A stretch of 64,000 nucleotides of DNA from Sphingobacterium corticibacter (GCF_003076635.1 NZ_QDKG01000007.1:103319-167318), one strand, 5' to 3'. Shown: positions 52,519-62,499, numbered from the stretch's first letter. Notes: a model not told the origin generated them from the sequence alone. A program made the numbers and translations.

Positions 52519-53211
52519 ATGACAATTAACAAAAAAATATCCATTTATGGTTTGTCGCTAGCGACATCTGCTATGCTGTTCGCTAGCTGTTCGACCATAC
52601 AAAACGCAAGTAACACTACTAAAGGTGCTGCTATTGGCACAACCGCTGGTGGTGTATTAGGCGCAGTGATCGGAGGAAAAGCAGGTAATACTGCAGTGGG
52701 TGCAATCGCTGGTGCAGTGATTGGTGGAGCTGCTGGTGGATTGATCGGTCGTAAGATGGATAACCAAGCGAAAGAAATTGAAAACGCGGTAGCGGGTGCA
52801 GAAGTGATCAAAGCGGAGGAAGGTATTATCGTGAAATTTGATAGCGGTATTCTTTTCGACTTCAACAGCACACAGCTAAAAGGTGACGCAAAAACAAATA
52901 TTGCCAAATTGGTAGAGACGTTGAACAAAGAGCCTGATACGGAAATCTTGGTTATAGGACATACAGACAATGTTGGTTCTGTAAGTGCGAATCAGAAAGT
53001 GTCTGAAGGTCGTGCAAAATCGGTGCGTGATTACGCCGTATCGCAAGGGTTACTAGGTGGCAGAATCAAAACAGAAGGTAAAAACTTCTCAGAGCCTATC
53101 GCTACCAATGATACCGATGCTGGACGTGCTGAAAATCGCCGTGTAGAGATCGTAATCGTAGCGAGTGAGAAAATGCAACAGGACGCAAAACGCGAAGCTG
53201 GAACTAACTAA
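52519..53211 (+). CDS. OmpA family lipoprotein with glycine zipper
   Basis: This 230-residue protein has a lipoprotein signal peptide ending LFASC (lipid cysteine near residue 24). A glycine-zipper segment follows (about 38-85, repeated GA/IGG), then an OmpA-like peptidoglycan-binding domain (about 105-215) with LFDFNSTQLKGDAKTNIAKL, VIGHTDNVGSVSANQKVSEGRAKSV and NRRVEI. It would anchor the outer membrane to peptidoglycan. Single-gene unit with a terminator. Confidence 0.92.
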   Translation: MTINKKISIYGLSLATSAMLFASCSTIQNASNTTKGAAIGTTAGGVLGAVIGGKAGNTAVGAIAGAVIGGAAGGLIGRKMDNQAKEIENAVAGAEVIKAEEGIIVKFDSGILFDFNSTQLKGDAKTNIAKLVETLNKEPDTEILVIGHTDNVGSVSANQKVSEGRAKSVRDYAVSQGLLGGRIKTEGKNFSEPIATNDTDAGRAENRRVEIVIVASEKMQQDAKREAGTN

Positions 53212-53230
53212 AAGTAGTATATAGGTAATG

Positions 53231-53268
53231 AAAAAGCTCCGGGAGATGATCTCTCGGAGCTTTTTTGT
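53231..53268 (+). terminator. Intrinsic terminator after the OmpA lipoprotein gene
   Basis: An 11-bp stem (AGCTCCGGGAG / CTCTCGGAGCT, one G-U) with flanking A and T runs and TTTTTTGTTT. It lies 20 bp past the stop. Confidence 0.88.
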
Positions 53269-53385
53269 TTAGGCATTTATTTATGCCAAGGTAAAGTATA
53301 CAATTGCAAAAAGAGCAAATGAGCCGTCCCAGCCAAAATCTTAGCGTTGGTGAATACAGCTCTCCAACAGATCAGCATAGCGAAC

Positions 53386-53421
53386 AATAAAAAAGCTCCT
53401 AACATTGACGTTAGGAGCTTT
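53386..53421 (-). terminator. Intrinsic terminator after typA
   Basis: A 12-bp stem (AAAGCTCCTAAC / GTTAGGAGCTTT) with a 6-nt loop is followed on the minus strand by TTTATTG. A smaller hairpin, ATCTGCT-GTAA-AGCAGAT, lies between it and the typA stop. Confidence 0.85.
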
Positions 53422-53444
53422 ATCTGCTGTAAAGCAGATTATGT

Positions 53445-55250
53445 TTACTGGAACTTTTTGGCGTTAACCTTACGTTCGTTCTCCGTCAAATAAATCTTAC
53501 GTAGGCGCATGCTCTGAGGCGTTACTTCGATGTATTCATCTGCTTGGATGTATTCCATACATTCTTCCAATGAGAATTTGATGGCTGGCGCAATACGTGT
53601 ATTGTCGTCTGATCCAGATGCACGCATGTTGGTCAACTGTTTACCTTTGGTTACATTGATCGTTAAATCATTATCACGGATGTGCTCACCTAAGATTTGA
53701 CCTTCGTAAATATCCACTCCTGGATCTACGAAGAAACGGCCACGATCTTGCAATTTATCGATAGAATATGCAGTTGTAGAACCTGTATCCAAAGAGATCA
53801 ATACACCAGCCATACGCTTAGGAATAGTACCTTTCCAAGGCTCGTAACCTTTCAAACGGTGCGCCATTACGGCTTCACCAGCCGTAGCGGTCAATACGTT
53901 GTTACGCAAACCGATGATTCCGCGAGAAGGAATAGAGAATTCCAAATGCTGCATATCACCTTTAGCTTCCATAATCAATAGCTCACCTTTACGTTGTGTA
54001 ACTAGCTCGATTACTTTACCAGAAACTTCAGCAGGTACGTCTACTACCAATTCTTCAATTGGCTCACATTTTACGCCATCAATTTCTTTTACGATAACTT
54101 GTGGCTGTCCTACTTGCAATTCGTATCCTTCACGACGCATAGTCTCGATCAATACGGATAAATGGAGGATACCGCGACCATATACTAACCAAGCATCTGG
54201 AGATTCGGTTGGTACTACGCGTAGTGCCAAGTTTTTCTCCAATTCTTTTTGCAAACGATCGTAGATATTACGTGAGGTTACTAATTTACCTTCTTTACCG
54301 AAGAATGGTGAGTTGTTGATGGTGAACAACATGTTCATCGTTGGCTCATCAATGCTCATTACTTCTAATTGCTCTGGATTTTCGAAATCGGCGATCGTAT
54401 CACCAATATCAAATCCTTCAATACCTACTACGGCACAGATATCACCAGCATGTACTTCTGGTACTTTGATACGACCAAGGCCTTCAAAAACTTGAAGCTC
54501 TTTCACGCGGGATTTCACAATCTTGCCATCACGTTTCACTAAAGAAACCGGTTGGTTCTCTTTGATGGTGCCACGAGCTATACGACCGATCGCGATACGA
54601 CCTACGAATGTAGAGTAATCTAAAGAAGTTACTTGCATCTGCAATGTACCTTCTGATACTTTTGGAGCAGGGATATGATCCAAGATGGCTTCTAATAAAT
54701 CGGTAAAGTCCGTTGTTGGTTGTTTCCAATCGGTAGACATCCAACCTTGTTTAGAAGAACCATAAAGCACAGGGAAGTCTAATTGATCTTCCGTAGCGCC
54801 TAAGTTGAAGAACAAGTCGAATACACTTTCGTATACTTCGTCTGGACGACAGTTTTCTTTGTCGACTTTGTTGACTACAACAATAGGTTTGATACCTAAA
54901 GCTAACGCTTTACCCGTTACGAAACGCGTTTGAGGCATTGGGCCTTCGAAGGCATCTACCAAAAGAACAACCCCATCGGCCATTTTCAATACGCGCTCTA
55001 CCTCACCACCAAAATCGGCGTGACCAGGGGTATCAATGATATTAATTTTTACATCCTTATAGGTAACAGATACGTTTTTGGAAACGATAGTGATACCACG
55101 TTCACGCTCCAAATCGTTGTTATCTAGGATAAGTTCTCCTGCGTTTTCATTTTCTCTGAATTGATTCGTGAAATAAAGAATCTTGTCAACCAAGGTCGTT
55201 TTACCGTGGTCAACGTGAGCGATAATCGCTATGTTTCTGATGTTCTGCAT
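53445..55250 (-). CDS. typA: Ribosome-associated GTPase TypA/BipA
   Basis: This 601-residue translational GTPase acts in 50S assembly and stress adaptation. The G-domain motifs are AHVDHGKTTL (G1), RERGITI (G2), DTPGHADF (G3) and NKVDKE (G4). EF-G-like domains II, III and V follow, and the BipA-specific C-terminal domain ends in KKFQ. I start it at the ATG at 55250 (MQNIRNIAII). Upstream in-frame codons extend the frame but have no homology. TACTTTTG at 55289-55282 on the minus strand is a likely -7 element. Confidence 0.97.
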   Translation of the reverse strand: MQNIRNIAIIAHVDHGKTTLVDKILYFTNQFRENENAGELILDNNDLERERGITIVSKNVSVTYKDVKINIIDTPGHADFGGEVERVLKMADGVVLLVDAFEGPMPQTRFVTGKALALGIKPIVVVNKVDKENCRPDEVYESVFDLFFNLGATEDQLDFPVLYGSSKQGWMSTDWKQPTTDFTDLLEAILDHIPAPKVSEGTLQMQVTSLDYSTFVGRIAIGRIARGTIKENQPVSLVKRDGKIVKSRVKELQVFEGLGRIKVPEVHAGDICAVVGIEGFDIGDTIADFENPEQLEVMSIDEPTMNMLFTINNSPFFGKEGKLVTSRNIYDRLQKELEKNLALRVVPTESPDAWLVYGRGILHLSVLIETMRREGYELQVGQPQVIVKEIDGVKCEPIEELVVDVPAEVSGKVIELVTQRKGELLIMEAKGDMQHLEFSIPSRGIIGLRNNVLTATAGEAVMAHRLKGYEPWKGTIPKRMAGVLISLDTGSTTAYSIDKLQDRGRFFVDPGVDIYEGQILGEHIRDNDLTINVTKGKQLTNMRASGSDDNTRIAPAIKFSLEECMEYIQADEYIEVTPQSMRLRKIYLTENERKVNAKKFQ

Positions 55251-55363
55251 GCTACAGCTTGTCGTGTAAAATTCTAAGGTGCAAAAGTATAAAAATAAAA
55301 ACAACTAATCACTAAATTTTAAATGATATATTTGGAATACATGAATAATAAAGATTTCTTAAT

Positions 55364-56023
55364 ATGAAATGGCTTTTAACAGTAGTAACAACCCTATTTA
55401 TGGCGCATCACATGTCGGCACAAAATAAGACCGACTGGGCGAATTTTGGCAAATATGAAGCGGCCAACGCGCAGGAAAAAAGTGGACGGGTGGTATTTAT
55501 GGGAAACTCCATTACCGAAGGTTGGAAAAATCAACGTCCTGAATTCTTTAGTAAAAATGGCTACATCGGTAGAGGAATTGGTGGGCAGACAAGTGCGCAA
55601 ATGCTGGTTCGGTTTCGGAAAGATGTAATCGATCTAAAGCCGAAAGCGGTCGTAATTTTGGCTGGCACCAATGATATTGCGCAGAATCAAGGCTACATTT
55701 CGCAAGAAAATATCTTGGGCAACATCCAATCGATGGTAGAGCTAGCGGAACTTCACCATATCAACGTGTATTTGTGTTCGGTGCTACCTGCTTACGAATT
55801 TGGCTGGCGGAAGGAGATCCAAGATGTGGCCAATCAGATTGTGCAATTGAACACACTTATTCGCTCGTATGCCGAAAGCAAGGGTATTCCGTATGTAGAT
55901 TATCATTCGGCACTCAAAGATGAGCGAAACGGATTGTCGGTAGCGCATGCAAAAGATGGTGTACACCCAACAGCGGCAGCTTATGAAATCATGGAAGCCA
56001 CATTACAGAAGCAGCTGAAATAA
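55364..56023 (+). CDS. Secreted SGNH/GDSL-family hydrolase
   Basis: This 219-residue protein has a signal peptide (about residues 1-20, ending MSAQ) and the four SGNH blocks: VVFMGNSITEGW (nucleophile serine), GIGGQTSAQML (glycine), ILAGTNDIAQNQG (asparagine) and DGVHPTAAAY (Asp/His pair). It is an esterase or lipase-like enzyme; substrates in this family include acetylated sugars and lipids. TATATTTG at 55327-55334 may be its -7 element. It ends in a bidirectional terminator. Confidence 0.92.
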   Translation: MKWLLTVVTTLFMAHHMSAQNKTDWANFGKYEAANAQEKSGRVVFMGNSITEGWKNQRPEFFSKNGYIGRGIGGQTSAQMLVRFRKDVIDLKPKAVVILAGTNDIAQNQGYISQENILGNIQSMVELAELHHINVYLCSVLPAYEFGWRKEIQDVANQIVQLNTLIRSYAESKGIPYVDYHSALKDERNGLSVAHAKDGVHPTAAAYEIMEATLQKQLK

Positions 56024-56049
56024 TGTATAAGTAGGATTTAATCCAAGCT

Positions 56050-56100
56050 TATAAAAGCAGAACACCCGAACCAAATTGGTTCGGGTGTTCTGCTTTTATA
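56050..56100. terminator. Bidirectional terminator between the SGNH hydrolase gene and kbl
   Basis: A perfect inverted repeat with 25-bp arms around a single base (TATAAAAGCAGAACACCCG... mirrored) lies between convergent stops at 56023 and 56120. Confidence 0.9.
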
Positions 56101-56119
56101 CGGACAACCGATCTGACGA

Positions 56120-57310
56120 TTACGATATTACGTTCAGCTCTTTACCTACTTTGGTAAATGCCGCAATGGCTTTGTCTAGATGCGTGCGATCATGGCCAGC
56201 TGATATCTGCACGCGAATACGCGCTTTATCTTTAGGCACAACTGGATAGTAGAATCCGATGACATAGATACCTTCTTCCAGCATTTTGGCAGCGAACTCT
56301 TGCGCTAACTTCGCATCATACAACATTACTGGTACAATAGGATGCACTCCTGGTTTGATATCGAATCCAGCAGCAGTCATTTGCGCTCTAAAATAAGTCG
56401 TGTTTTCTTCCAATTTATCGCGCAATGTGGTGGTTTCGCTCAGCATATCTAAGACGGCAATGGAAGCACCAACAATCGCTGGCGCCAAGGTATTAGAAAA
56501 AAGATACGGTCTAGAGCGCTGACGCAACATATCGATAATCTCTTTGCGACCAGAGGTAAAACCACCAGAAGCACCACCCAACGCTTTGCCAAGCGTACCG
56601 GTAATGATATCAATTCGCCCCATCACATCACATAATTCGTGCGTACCACGCCCTGTTTTGCCAATAAAACCCGAACAGTGCGATTCATCGATCATGACTA
56701 GCGCATCATACTTATCAGCCAGATCACAGATTTTGTCTAAAGGCGCTACCGATCCATCCATTGAGAAAGCACCATCGGTCACGATGATACGATGACGCGC
56801 CCCTGATGCCGCTTGCAATTGCGCTTCCAAATCTTGCATATCGCAATTCTTGTAGCGGAAACGCTGTGCTTTACACAAGCGAACGCCATCGATAATCGAA
56901 GCATGATTCAGTTCGTCGGAGATAATCGCGTCCTCAGCGCCAAATAAGGGTTCGAAAACGCCTCCATTAGCATCAAAAGCGGCCGCATACAAGATAGTAT
57001 CTTCTGTGCCTAAAAATTGTGACAGTTTATCTTCCAATTGCTTGTGCGTATCTTGCGTACCGCAGATAAAACGCACGGATGACATACCATATCCATGTGA
57101 GTCAATCGCTGCCTTGGCAGCGGCAATCACATCGGGATGTGAGGATAATCCCAAGTAATTATTCGCACAGAAATTGATCACTTCTTGTCCTGTATTTATT
57201 TTTATATCTGCTCCTTGAGGCGTGGTGATGATGCGTTCTTTTTTGTAAAGTCCGGCTTCCTGAATTTCCGCTAACTCTTTTTGTAGTGCGGCTTGCAAGT
57301 TGTGGTACAT
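56120..57310 (-). CDS. kbl: Glycine C-acetyltransferase (2-amino-3-ketobutyrate CoA ligase)
   Basis: This 396-residue PLP enzyme of the alpha-oxoamine synthase family interconverts glycine plus acetyl-CoA with 2-amino-3-ketobutyrate in threonine breakdown. The PLP lysine is in [18 protein letters not shown]. Other blocks are [59 protein letters not shown] and [12 protein letters not shown]. No tdh gene is adjacent. TATCTTTG at 57352-57345 on the minus strand is a likely -7 element. A BioF-like or serine palmitoyltransferase role is less likely given the overall match. Confidence 0.95.
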   Translation of the reverse strand: MYHNLQAALQKELAEIQEAGLYKKERIITTPQGADIKINTGQEVINFCANNYLGLSSHPDVIAAAKAAIDSHGYGMSSVRFICGTQDTHKQLEDKLSQFLGTEDTILYAAAFDANGGVFEPLFGAEDAIISDELNHASIIDGVRLCKAQRFRYKNCDMQDLEAQLQAASGARHRIIVTDGAFSMDGSVAPLDKICDLADKYDALVMIDESHCSGFIGKTGRGTHELCDVMGRIDIITGTLGKALGGASGGFTSGRKEIIDMLRQRSRPYLFSNTLAPAIVGASIAVLDMLSETTTLRDKLEENTTYFRAQMTAAGFDIKPGVHPIVPVMLYDAKLAQEFAAKMLEEGIYVIGFYYPVVPKDKARIRVQISAGHDRTHLDKAIAAFTKVGKELNVIS

Positions 57311-57402
57311 ATATCGAAAATCCTTTTATTGTTGCGTGTATATCCAAAGATACAATATTTTTGCGGCTCGTTTGGTCTTTGTGATGAAGCTTTTCGGGTA
57401 CT

Positions 57403-57430
57403 ATAAAAAAGGACAGCTGTTGCTGTCCTT
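57403..57430 (-). terminator. Intrinsic terminator after the DUF2147 gene
   Basis: A 9-bp stem (AAGGACAGC / GCTGTCCTT) with a 4-nt loop is followed on the minus strand by TTTTATAG. It lies 26 bp past the stop. Confidence 0.85.
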
Positions 57431-57455
57431 CGTATGAGGAATGCTGTGTTCTATT

Positions 57456-57866
57456 TTATTTAATGCGGGTGAATACTTCCGTACGGCCCAACAAACTGAC
57501 GCCGACGAAACCGCGCACTTCCAACTTATCTCCTTTTGGAGTCATCTTGCAGCTGTAGGTTTTTCCAGATTTCGGATCATAGATTTCACCACCTTCGTAG
57601 GTATTTCCTTTTTTGGTGAAGTTTTTCAAAATTTCCAGACCTTCTATTTTACGATCGCGAAGACTTTTATCTGGATTTTTCTCATCCTTTTTCGAAGAAT
57701 CTTTTATCCAATATAATTTTCCGAAATACTTATCACCCCGTTTAAAAATCTCTACTCTACCTTCTTTACTGGAATTTTCCCACTTACCTACAATCGGGTC
57801 AGAAGACTGCGCAAATAATGAAAATGCGATCATTACCGCGCTTAAAACTAAAATTATTCTCTTCAT
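57456..57866 (-). CDS. DUF2147 domain protein, secreted
   Basis: This 136-residue protein has a signal peptide (about 20 residues, ending SLFAQ). A DUF2147 domain follows, recognisable from DPIVGKWENSSKEGRVEIF, LEILKNFTKKGNTYEGGEIYDPKSGKTYSC and GFVGVSLLGRTEVFTR. These small periplasmic lipocalin-like beta proteins are widespread and functionally undefined. Single-gene unit with a terminator. Confidence 0.92.
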   Translation of the reverse strand: MKRIILVLSAVMIAFSLFAQSSDPIVGKWENSSKEGRVEIFKRGDKYFGKLYWIKDSSKKDEKNPDKSLRDRKIEGLEILKNFTKKGNTYEGGEIYDPKSGKTYSCKMTPKGDKLEVRGFVGVSLLGRTEVFTRIK

Positions 57867-58060
57867 AGCTTTTATTGTTTACAATTGTTATGCTTAAATA
57901 TACAACTTTTTTACTATGCAAGCATAATACAATCTTGAGTTGTATGCTGTAGTACCGCTAATACTAGAACAGATGATAACTCTTAAGGTTCTTTTGAAAG
58001 GTATAAATTGGCATTTGTTTTGTCTAGGATTTATTAAATCACTATTTAACTATATACATT

Positions 58061-58411
58061 ATGCATTTTATACTTTCACTTCTTCTTACCGGGCTTATCA
58101 TTGCGGGAGCATCTTATATTATTCCAGGCGTAACGGTCGACGGTTTTGGTTGGGCTATTGTAGCTGGCTTAGTCATTGGCTTAGTGAACGGGATTGTTGG
58201 CGGAATCTTGCGATTATTCACTTTTCCATTGAACTGGTTGACCTTTGGCTTAGTTTCTTTTATCATTACGGTGTTGATGATTATGCTCAGCAGCAGCATT
58301 ATGGGCACCAAATTTCAGGTAGATGGATTTTGGTCGGCTTTCTTTTTTGCGATTGCCGTAGCCGTGATGGAAATGATCTTAGGTGCGTTAGTAGCACCGA
58401 AAAGTCGTTAA
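58061..58411 (+). CDS. Holin-like membrane protein (phage holin IV / YvlD-like family)
   Basis: This 116-residue protein has four hydrophobic helices (about residues 4-25, 28-48, 52-77 and 85-110) and matches the Phage_holin_4_2/YvlD group (GVTVDGFGWAIVAGLVIGLVNGIVGG, FPLNWLTFGLVSFIITVLMI). Despite the family name these are common chromosomal proteins with no phage context, and no phage gene is near. The function is unknown. Two hairpins with a T-run follow it. Confidence 0.88.
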   Translation: MHFILSLLLTGLIIAGASYIIPGVTVDGFGWAIVAGLVIGLVNGIVGGILRLFTFPLNWLTFGLVSFIITVLMIMLSSSIMGTKFQVDGFWSAFFFAIAVAVMEMILGALVAPKSR

Positions 58412-58433
58412 GACTTATTTAGTCATATAAACA

Positions 58434-58498
58434 AGAACAGCAGCAAGTAACCTTGCTGCTGTTCTCTTATTGAGACCTTGCGAAGGTCTTATTTTTTT
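58434..58498 (+). terminator. Double hairpin terminator after the holin-like gene
   Basis: A perfect 14-bp stem (AGAACAGCAGCAAG, loop TAAC) is followed by a second hairpin AGACCTT-GCG-AAGGTCT (58473-58489) and TATTTTTTT. The first may also serve the convergent DUF4374 gene. Confidence 0.85.
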
Positions 58499-58517
58499 GT
58501 ATAAATGTAAAACGCGA

Positions 58518-59924
58518 CTAGTAAGCTCCGATAAAGAAACTTCCTGCTTGACCTTTCAATCTAATACCTTTGGTAACACTGTTCGTTTTCCAGTTAATGA
58601 TATACAGGTTACCATCCTTACCGCTAGGTGTTAGTGGCACGTAAGCCAAGTCACCATCTACACCAATGTTTTGGAATTGTCCGAAAGTAGTAGACAGACC
58701 TGCATCAGAGGAAACTTCTGTAGATAATTGCGTCGCAGTTCTTGCATTCAGATCTATCAAAGCCAAATATCCACCCGCAACACCAGTTTCAGTAAACAAG
58801 ACCAATCCTTTGCCTTCGCCGAAATATCTCCAAGCTCTGATAGCTAGGTTATTTGATTTGTTCAAAGCTGTTTTAAGATCAAAGTTGTAGCTATTGTCAT
58901 AATCACTGGTTGATTTGCTAATACGCAAAATCTGAGAACCTGAAGTCGCTGTTGCTTGGTACACATTGCCATCATTTCCTACGTATTGAGTCATTGTACG
59001 GTAGCTGTGGTTAGCAGCTTTACTTTGTGTTGACCAGATCAATTTTGGATTAGCCAGCGAAGGGTAGTCTAACACCAGTGTTACCGTACCTTTGATGTTT
59101 GCTGCGTCATTAGCCCACGACCAGCTTACTGCCTGCGTTTCAGAATTCACTGATCTCTGCGGCCCTTTAGATGGATCTACTTTGCTGATATTACATCCGA
59201 TATATAGTTTATTACCGTTAATCACTGGTACATCCACACGCCCTACAGTATAACCTTCTGCTTTTTCTGCATCGGTAAATGGGAAAACAAATTCAGTCGT
59301 GTTCGGCACACTTGGATTATTTAAGTCGATGATTGCTACATCAACTGTACCGCGCACATAATCATATGTTTGTGTACCAGCAGTCGCTTTTGCTCCATCG
59401 ATTGGTGCTGAAGCCCCTTCAATCTTAACCCCAACACCTACACCTTCAGCAGCTTTCACCCATCGTGGTGAAGAACTCAAGATACTAGCTACATTTAGTT
59501 CTTCATTCGTATCTTCAAACTTGTTTGTGCCTGTTACCCGGTATTTGTTAAATACCCCCCCGTTAGCGCCAGTATATTGGATGTTGTACAGGAAATTTCC
59601 ATTTACAGAACCTTGTACACGAGCTGTTCTTTCGGAACGTAGTGCATATCCAACTCCATTAGCAAAAATATTAAGCTCTTTGGAAGCATCGCTCGCTTCC
59701 GCTAATGTAAGCGCGTGCGCCAATGTACCACCATCACCTGCTCTATTTGTCTCGGCATCTGGAAAAGCAGCTGTCAACGTTATAAATTGTCTTGCCTCTG
59801 TATCTGGGCCAGATCCTGCATTAGGGTTTTCACCACCAGGTCCATCATTTTTAGTACATGATGCCATTGTACTCAATGCGATTACCGCACCGAATAAGGT
59901 CGTTTTAAAGAGTGTTTTGTTCAT
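58518..59924 (-). CDS. DUF4374 lipoprotein of the siderophore locus
   Basis: This 468-residue protein has a lipoprotein signal peptide ending TMASC (lipid cysteine near residue 23) followed by a Gly/Asn/Pro-rich linker and a beta-propeller-like DUF4374 domain. DUF4374 genes accompany TonB-dependent siderophore receptor genes in Bacteroidota and are thought to bind the ferric cargo at the cell surface. It lies 30 bp after the receptor gene and will share its Fur-controlled promoter. A PepSY membrane reductase gene, often third in such loci, is absent here. Confidence 0.88.
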   Translation of the reverse strand: MNKTLFKTTLFGAVIALSTMASCTKNDGPGGENPNAGSGPDTEARQFITLTAAFPDAETNRAGDGGTLAHALTLAEASDASKELNIFANGVGYALRSERTARVQGSVNGNFLYNIQYTGANGGVFNKYRVTGTNKFEDTNEELNVASILSSSPRWVKAAEGVGVGVKIEGASAPIDGAKATAGTQTYDYVRGTVDVAIIDLNNPSVPNTTEFVFPFTDAEKAEGYTVGRVDVPVINGNKLYIGCNISKVDPSKGPQRSVNSETQAVSWSWANDAANIKGTVTLVLDYPSLANPKLIWSTQSKAANHSYRTMTQYVGNDGNVYQATATSGSQILRISKSTSDYDNSYNFDLKTALNKSNNLAIRAWRYFGEGKGLVLFTETGVAGGYLALIDLNARTATQLSTEVSSDAGLSTTFGQFQNIGVDGDLAYVPLTPSGKDGNLYIINWKTNSVTKGIRLKGQAGSFFIGAY

Positions 59925-59954
59925 GATTTATATAGATGAGTTAAATGTTTAATT

Positions 59955-62378
59955 TTATTTAGTAAAGTTGTTTAGCATATAGTTGAGCTTCAGATAGTAG
60001 CCGCGCCCAGGTTTCTGCACGCCAAAGTTGTCGTAGACCTCGCCATTCGTGATATTCTTGACATCTAGGCTGACGATAAGCTTTCCATTCGGAGTGCGAT
60101 AACTCGCGCCCACGTCGTGATAAAATTGCGTTGGCGTCCTAAACCAATCTTCTGAATCAAACCATACGGTGGTAAATGGTGCCACGTAACCCGTATTGTA
60201 GAACAAATTGACGGTCGACTTTTTTTGGATCAAGTTGTCGAGGCGATATTGTACACTCCCATTCACCATAAAGTAAGGCTCATTAGGTAACTGACGGTTG
60301 AAGAAGCGGTGTGGGTTTCCATTTTCGTCAAACTCCGTTTTCATCAAAGTGTTGAATCGCGACAAGTTTACCAATAGGTTGAGTCTGTTGGCATACACGT
60401 AAGTCACCTCCGCCTCGAATCCACGTGATTGTGTGCGGCCAATATTGATGAATCTCGTAGTTTGTAGGTTGGCATCACTTTCTCGACCTACGATTACAGA
60501 ATCTACCGCTTCGGCCGCAATCTTATCATAACCATTGCGCCAGAACGCACTCGCATATAAAGACAGTCTGTTCTTATCATCCGATAAGGCTTCATAACGG
60601 AATCCTGCATTGTAGTTGACATTACGCTCCGGTTTTAACTCCAAATTCTCGACAATATTCGTTTCCGGACTTCCAAAGATTTGTTCGTCGCGAGGTGAGA
60701 TAAAGCTGTTCTCCATAGAAGCAATCACGTATAATTTCGGGATCACATTATACGATGCTGTAAAACCATATCCGGGGTTTCTGTTAGTTAGCGTGGTCGT
60801 GGTACCAGCATTATCGTAATGATTTTGGTTGATGGTGTATTTCGCCAATACATTTGTTTTCAATTTATTATTCAACGTTTGTGCTTCGTAGTTGAATCCA
60901 AAAATATTGGTCGTCGTATTTCGCTGATTTTGCGAATTCATTGGAGCGGACGGATTCAGTAAATCCTCATCTTGACGCCGTGTAGAGTTTAGATTATGAT
61001 TTACGGAGAGACGATGACCTTGCGCAACCATATACGAAAGATTGGTGCGTGAATTGATAATATCACGATCAATATTGGTAATGACAGCAGCTCCCTGTTG
61101 GCCTCGGCCAACAGGACGTACCAAAGGAACGACCACGCCATTACGTATAATTGTCATCGGATTACCATCCCAGTTATACATTGTTCTGGCCGTATCTTGT
61201 AGATAGGTGCTTCGTTTGCTATATACCGCATTTACATTTAGGGCCAAACCAGCTAGTAAGAAATTATTCTTGATATAATTTAAGCTAAAGACATGTGCCT
61301 GGTATTCGTTGAATCTCCCTACGTAAGGCTGCGCCATGGTAATTCCATGCGGAATATCTTGATAGGTATCCGAAATGTTGTATCCTACGAAGAATTGATC
61401 TGCCCATTTCACATCGGTGAAACCAAATTCAAAACGTCCAGAAATCGATTTGTAGGTATTATTAAACCTTTTGAATCTGTTGTAACGTGTGAGACGTTGC
61501 TGTGCATCAGTCATCATGGCAAATTTGCCCCACATCTCGTAGCTGTTGTCTGTATAGATATAAGCGCCGGAGAGACGCGTGGTAAAGCCCGATTTTTGAT
61601 TCCGGTAAAGAGCAGCCACGTCAGATTGGAACGTATTAAATGAGCCATATGATACCGCTGCCGCAATGTTATTAGCAGATGCATCTTTACGCATAATGAC
61701 ATTAATCGCGCCACCTACATAGTCACCCGTAAGATGGGATGGCAATACGCCTTTATACACTTCGATGCGTTCAATCATGGCTGGAGGTATATTATTTAGG
61801 TTGAACGATTGACCAAAGGTCGAAATAGGTGTACCATCCAAAAAGATACCCACCGCACTACCTGACATACCATTCAGGTTATATTCGATTTGGGAGCCGA
61901 TACCACCGTTTTGACGTACACGCACACCTACAGCACGATCCAACAATTCATTCGTCGTTAAATTTCTAAGCGAAGCTTCTTTGGTCTCAATCACTGCGAC
62001 CGCAAAACCACTGGTCTCCATATCCTTTTTTACGGTTTTGCGTTCTACCGCTACCTCTTCGATATTTGTTTCTGACTTGCCAGTGACTACAATGTTTACA
62101 GACTTAGTTGGACTGTCTACATTTACTTCTTGGCGATGTGTGTTGATGTCTATCGCTGTAATGACTAGATAAATACGTCCATAAGGAACGTTTTTTATCT
62201 CGTACCTACCTTTATGATCAGTCACAGCTCCAAGATTTGTTCCTTCAACACTGATAGTGATGTGGCTAGCCGCGCTACCATTCTTCTGTGTCAGTCGCCC
62301 TGTTAGAGAGCTGAATTCTTGAGCTTTGACGCCACAAAGCGCCCAAATCGAAATAATTGTAAAAAAGTACTTAAGCAT
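59955..62378 (-). CDS. TonB-dependent siderophore-type receptor
   Basis: This 807-residue receptor has a signal peptide (about residues 1-20, ending CGVKAQ), a CarboxypepD_reg-like domain (about 24-105), the plug (about 115-230, with NELLDRAVGVRVRQNGG and MIERIEVYKGVLPSHLTGDYVGGAINVI) and a beta-barrel ending in YLKLNYMLNNFTK. Iron or siderophore cargo is inferred from DUF4374, the Fur-like palindrome and the divergent AraC regulator. I start at the ATG at 62378, because the frame's first codon at 62405 is a TTG inside the Fur box. The previous TAnnTTTG element lies at 62428-62435. Confidence 0.9.
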   Translation of the reverse strand: MLKYFFTIISIWALCGVKAQEFSSLTGRLTQKNGSAASHITISVEGTNLGAVTDHKGRYEIKNVPYGRIYLVITAIDINTHRQEVNVDSPTKSVNIVVTGKSETNIEEVAVERKTVKKDMETSGFAVAVIETKEASLRNLTTNELLDRAVGVRVRQNGGIGSQIEYNLNGMSGSAVGIFLDGTPISTFGQSFNLNNIPPAMIERIEVYKGVLPSHLTGDYVGGAINVIMRKDASANNIAAAVSYGSFNTFQSDVAALYRNQKSGFTTRLSGAYIYTDNSYEMWGKFAMMTDAQQRLTRYNRFKRFNNTYKSISGRFEFGFTDVKWADQFFVGYNISDTYQDIPHGITMAQPYVGRFNEYQAHVFSLNYIKNNFLLAGLALNVNAVYSKRSTYLQDTARTMYNWDGNPMTIIRNGVVVPLVRPVGRGQQGAAVITNIDRDIINSRTNLSYMVAQGHRLSVNHNLNSTRRQDEDLLNPSAPMNSQNQRNTTTNIFGFNYEAQTLNNKLKTNVLAKYTINQNHYDNAGTTTTLTNRNPGYGFTASYNVIPKLYVIASMENSFISPRDEQIFGSPETNIVENLELKPERNVNYNAGFRYEALSDDKNRLSLYASAFWRNGYDKIAAEAVDSVIVGRESDANLQTTRFINIGRTQSRGFEAEVTYVYANRLNLLVNLSRFNTLMKTEFDENGNPHRFFNRQLPNEPYFMVNGSVQYRLDNLIQKKSTVNLFYNTGYVAPFTTVWFDSEDWFRTPTQFYHDVGASYRTPNGKLIVSLDVKNITNGEVYDNFGVQKPGRGYYLKLNYMLNNFTK

Positions 62379-62395
62379 ATTAAAAATAACTTCAT

Positions 62396-62414
62396 ATTTA
62401 GACAAAGTCTAAAT
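62396..62414. promoter_or_regulatory. Fur box ATTTAGAC-AAA-GTCTAAAT before the TonB receptor gene
   Basis: This is a perfect 8-3-8 palindrome 17 bp upstream of the receptor ATG, just downstream of the predicted start site. TTTAGA-type arms match the Fur sites known in Bacteroidota. A close copy lies at 62909. Confidence 0.7.
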
Positions 62415-62427
62415 AAACTTGGCGTGA

Positions 62428-62435
62428 CAAAAATA
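62428..62435 (-). promoter_or_regulatory. -7 element TATTTTTG of the TonB receptor gene
   Basis: This is an exact TAnnTTTG match on the minus strand about 50 bp before the ATG. No TTG lies at the usual -33 spacing. The tandem repeat begins there instead, which suggests an activator-dependent promoter. Confidence 0.5.
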
Positions 62436-62457
62436 CATCTTAGAAATACTTAATTTC

Positions 62458-62499
62458 GACGCTAAACGAAATTTAGATGACGCTATCAGAAATTTAGAT
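62458..62499. repeat. Two-copy 21-bp tandem repeat, candidate AraC-type operator
   Basis: Units 62458-62478 and 62479-62499 agree at 18 of 21 positions: both start GACGCTA and end GAAATTTAGAT, with three changes between. The exact two-turn spacing puts both on one DNA face, 22 bp upstream of the -7 element, where an AraC-family activator binds. Confidence 0.6.

Noticed and set aside
58061..58411. Prophage remnant suggested by the holin family name
   Set aside because: The gene stands alone, without lysis, capsid or integrase genes. YvlD-like members of this family are ordinary chromosomal proteins.
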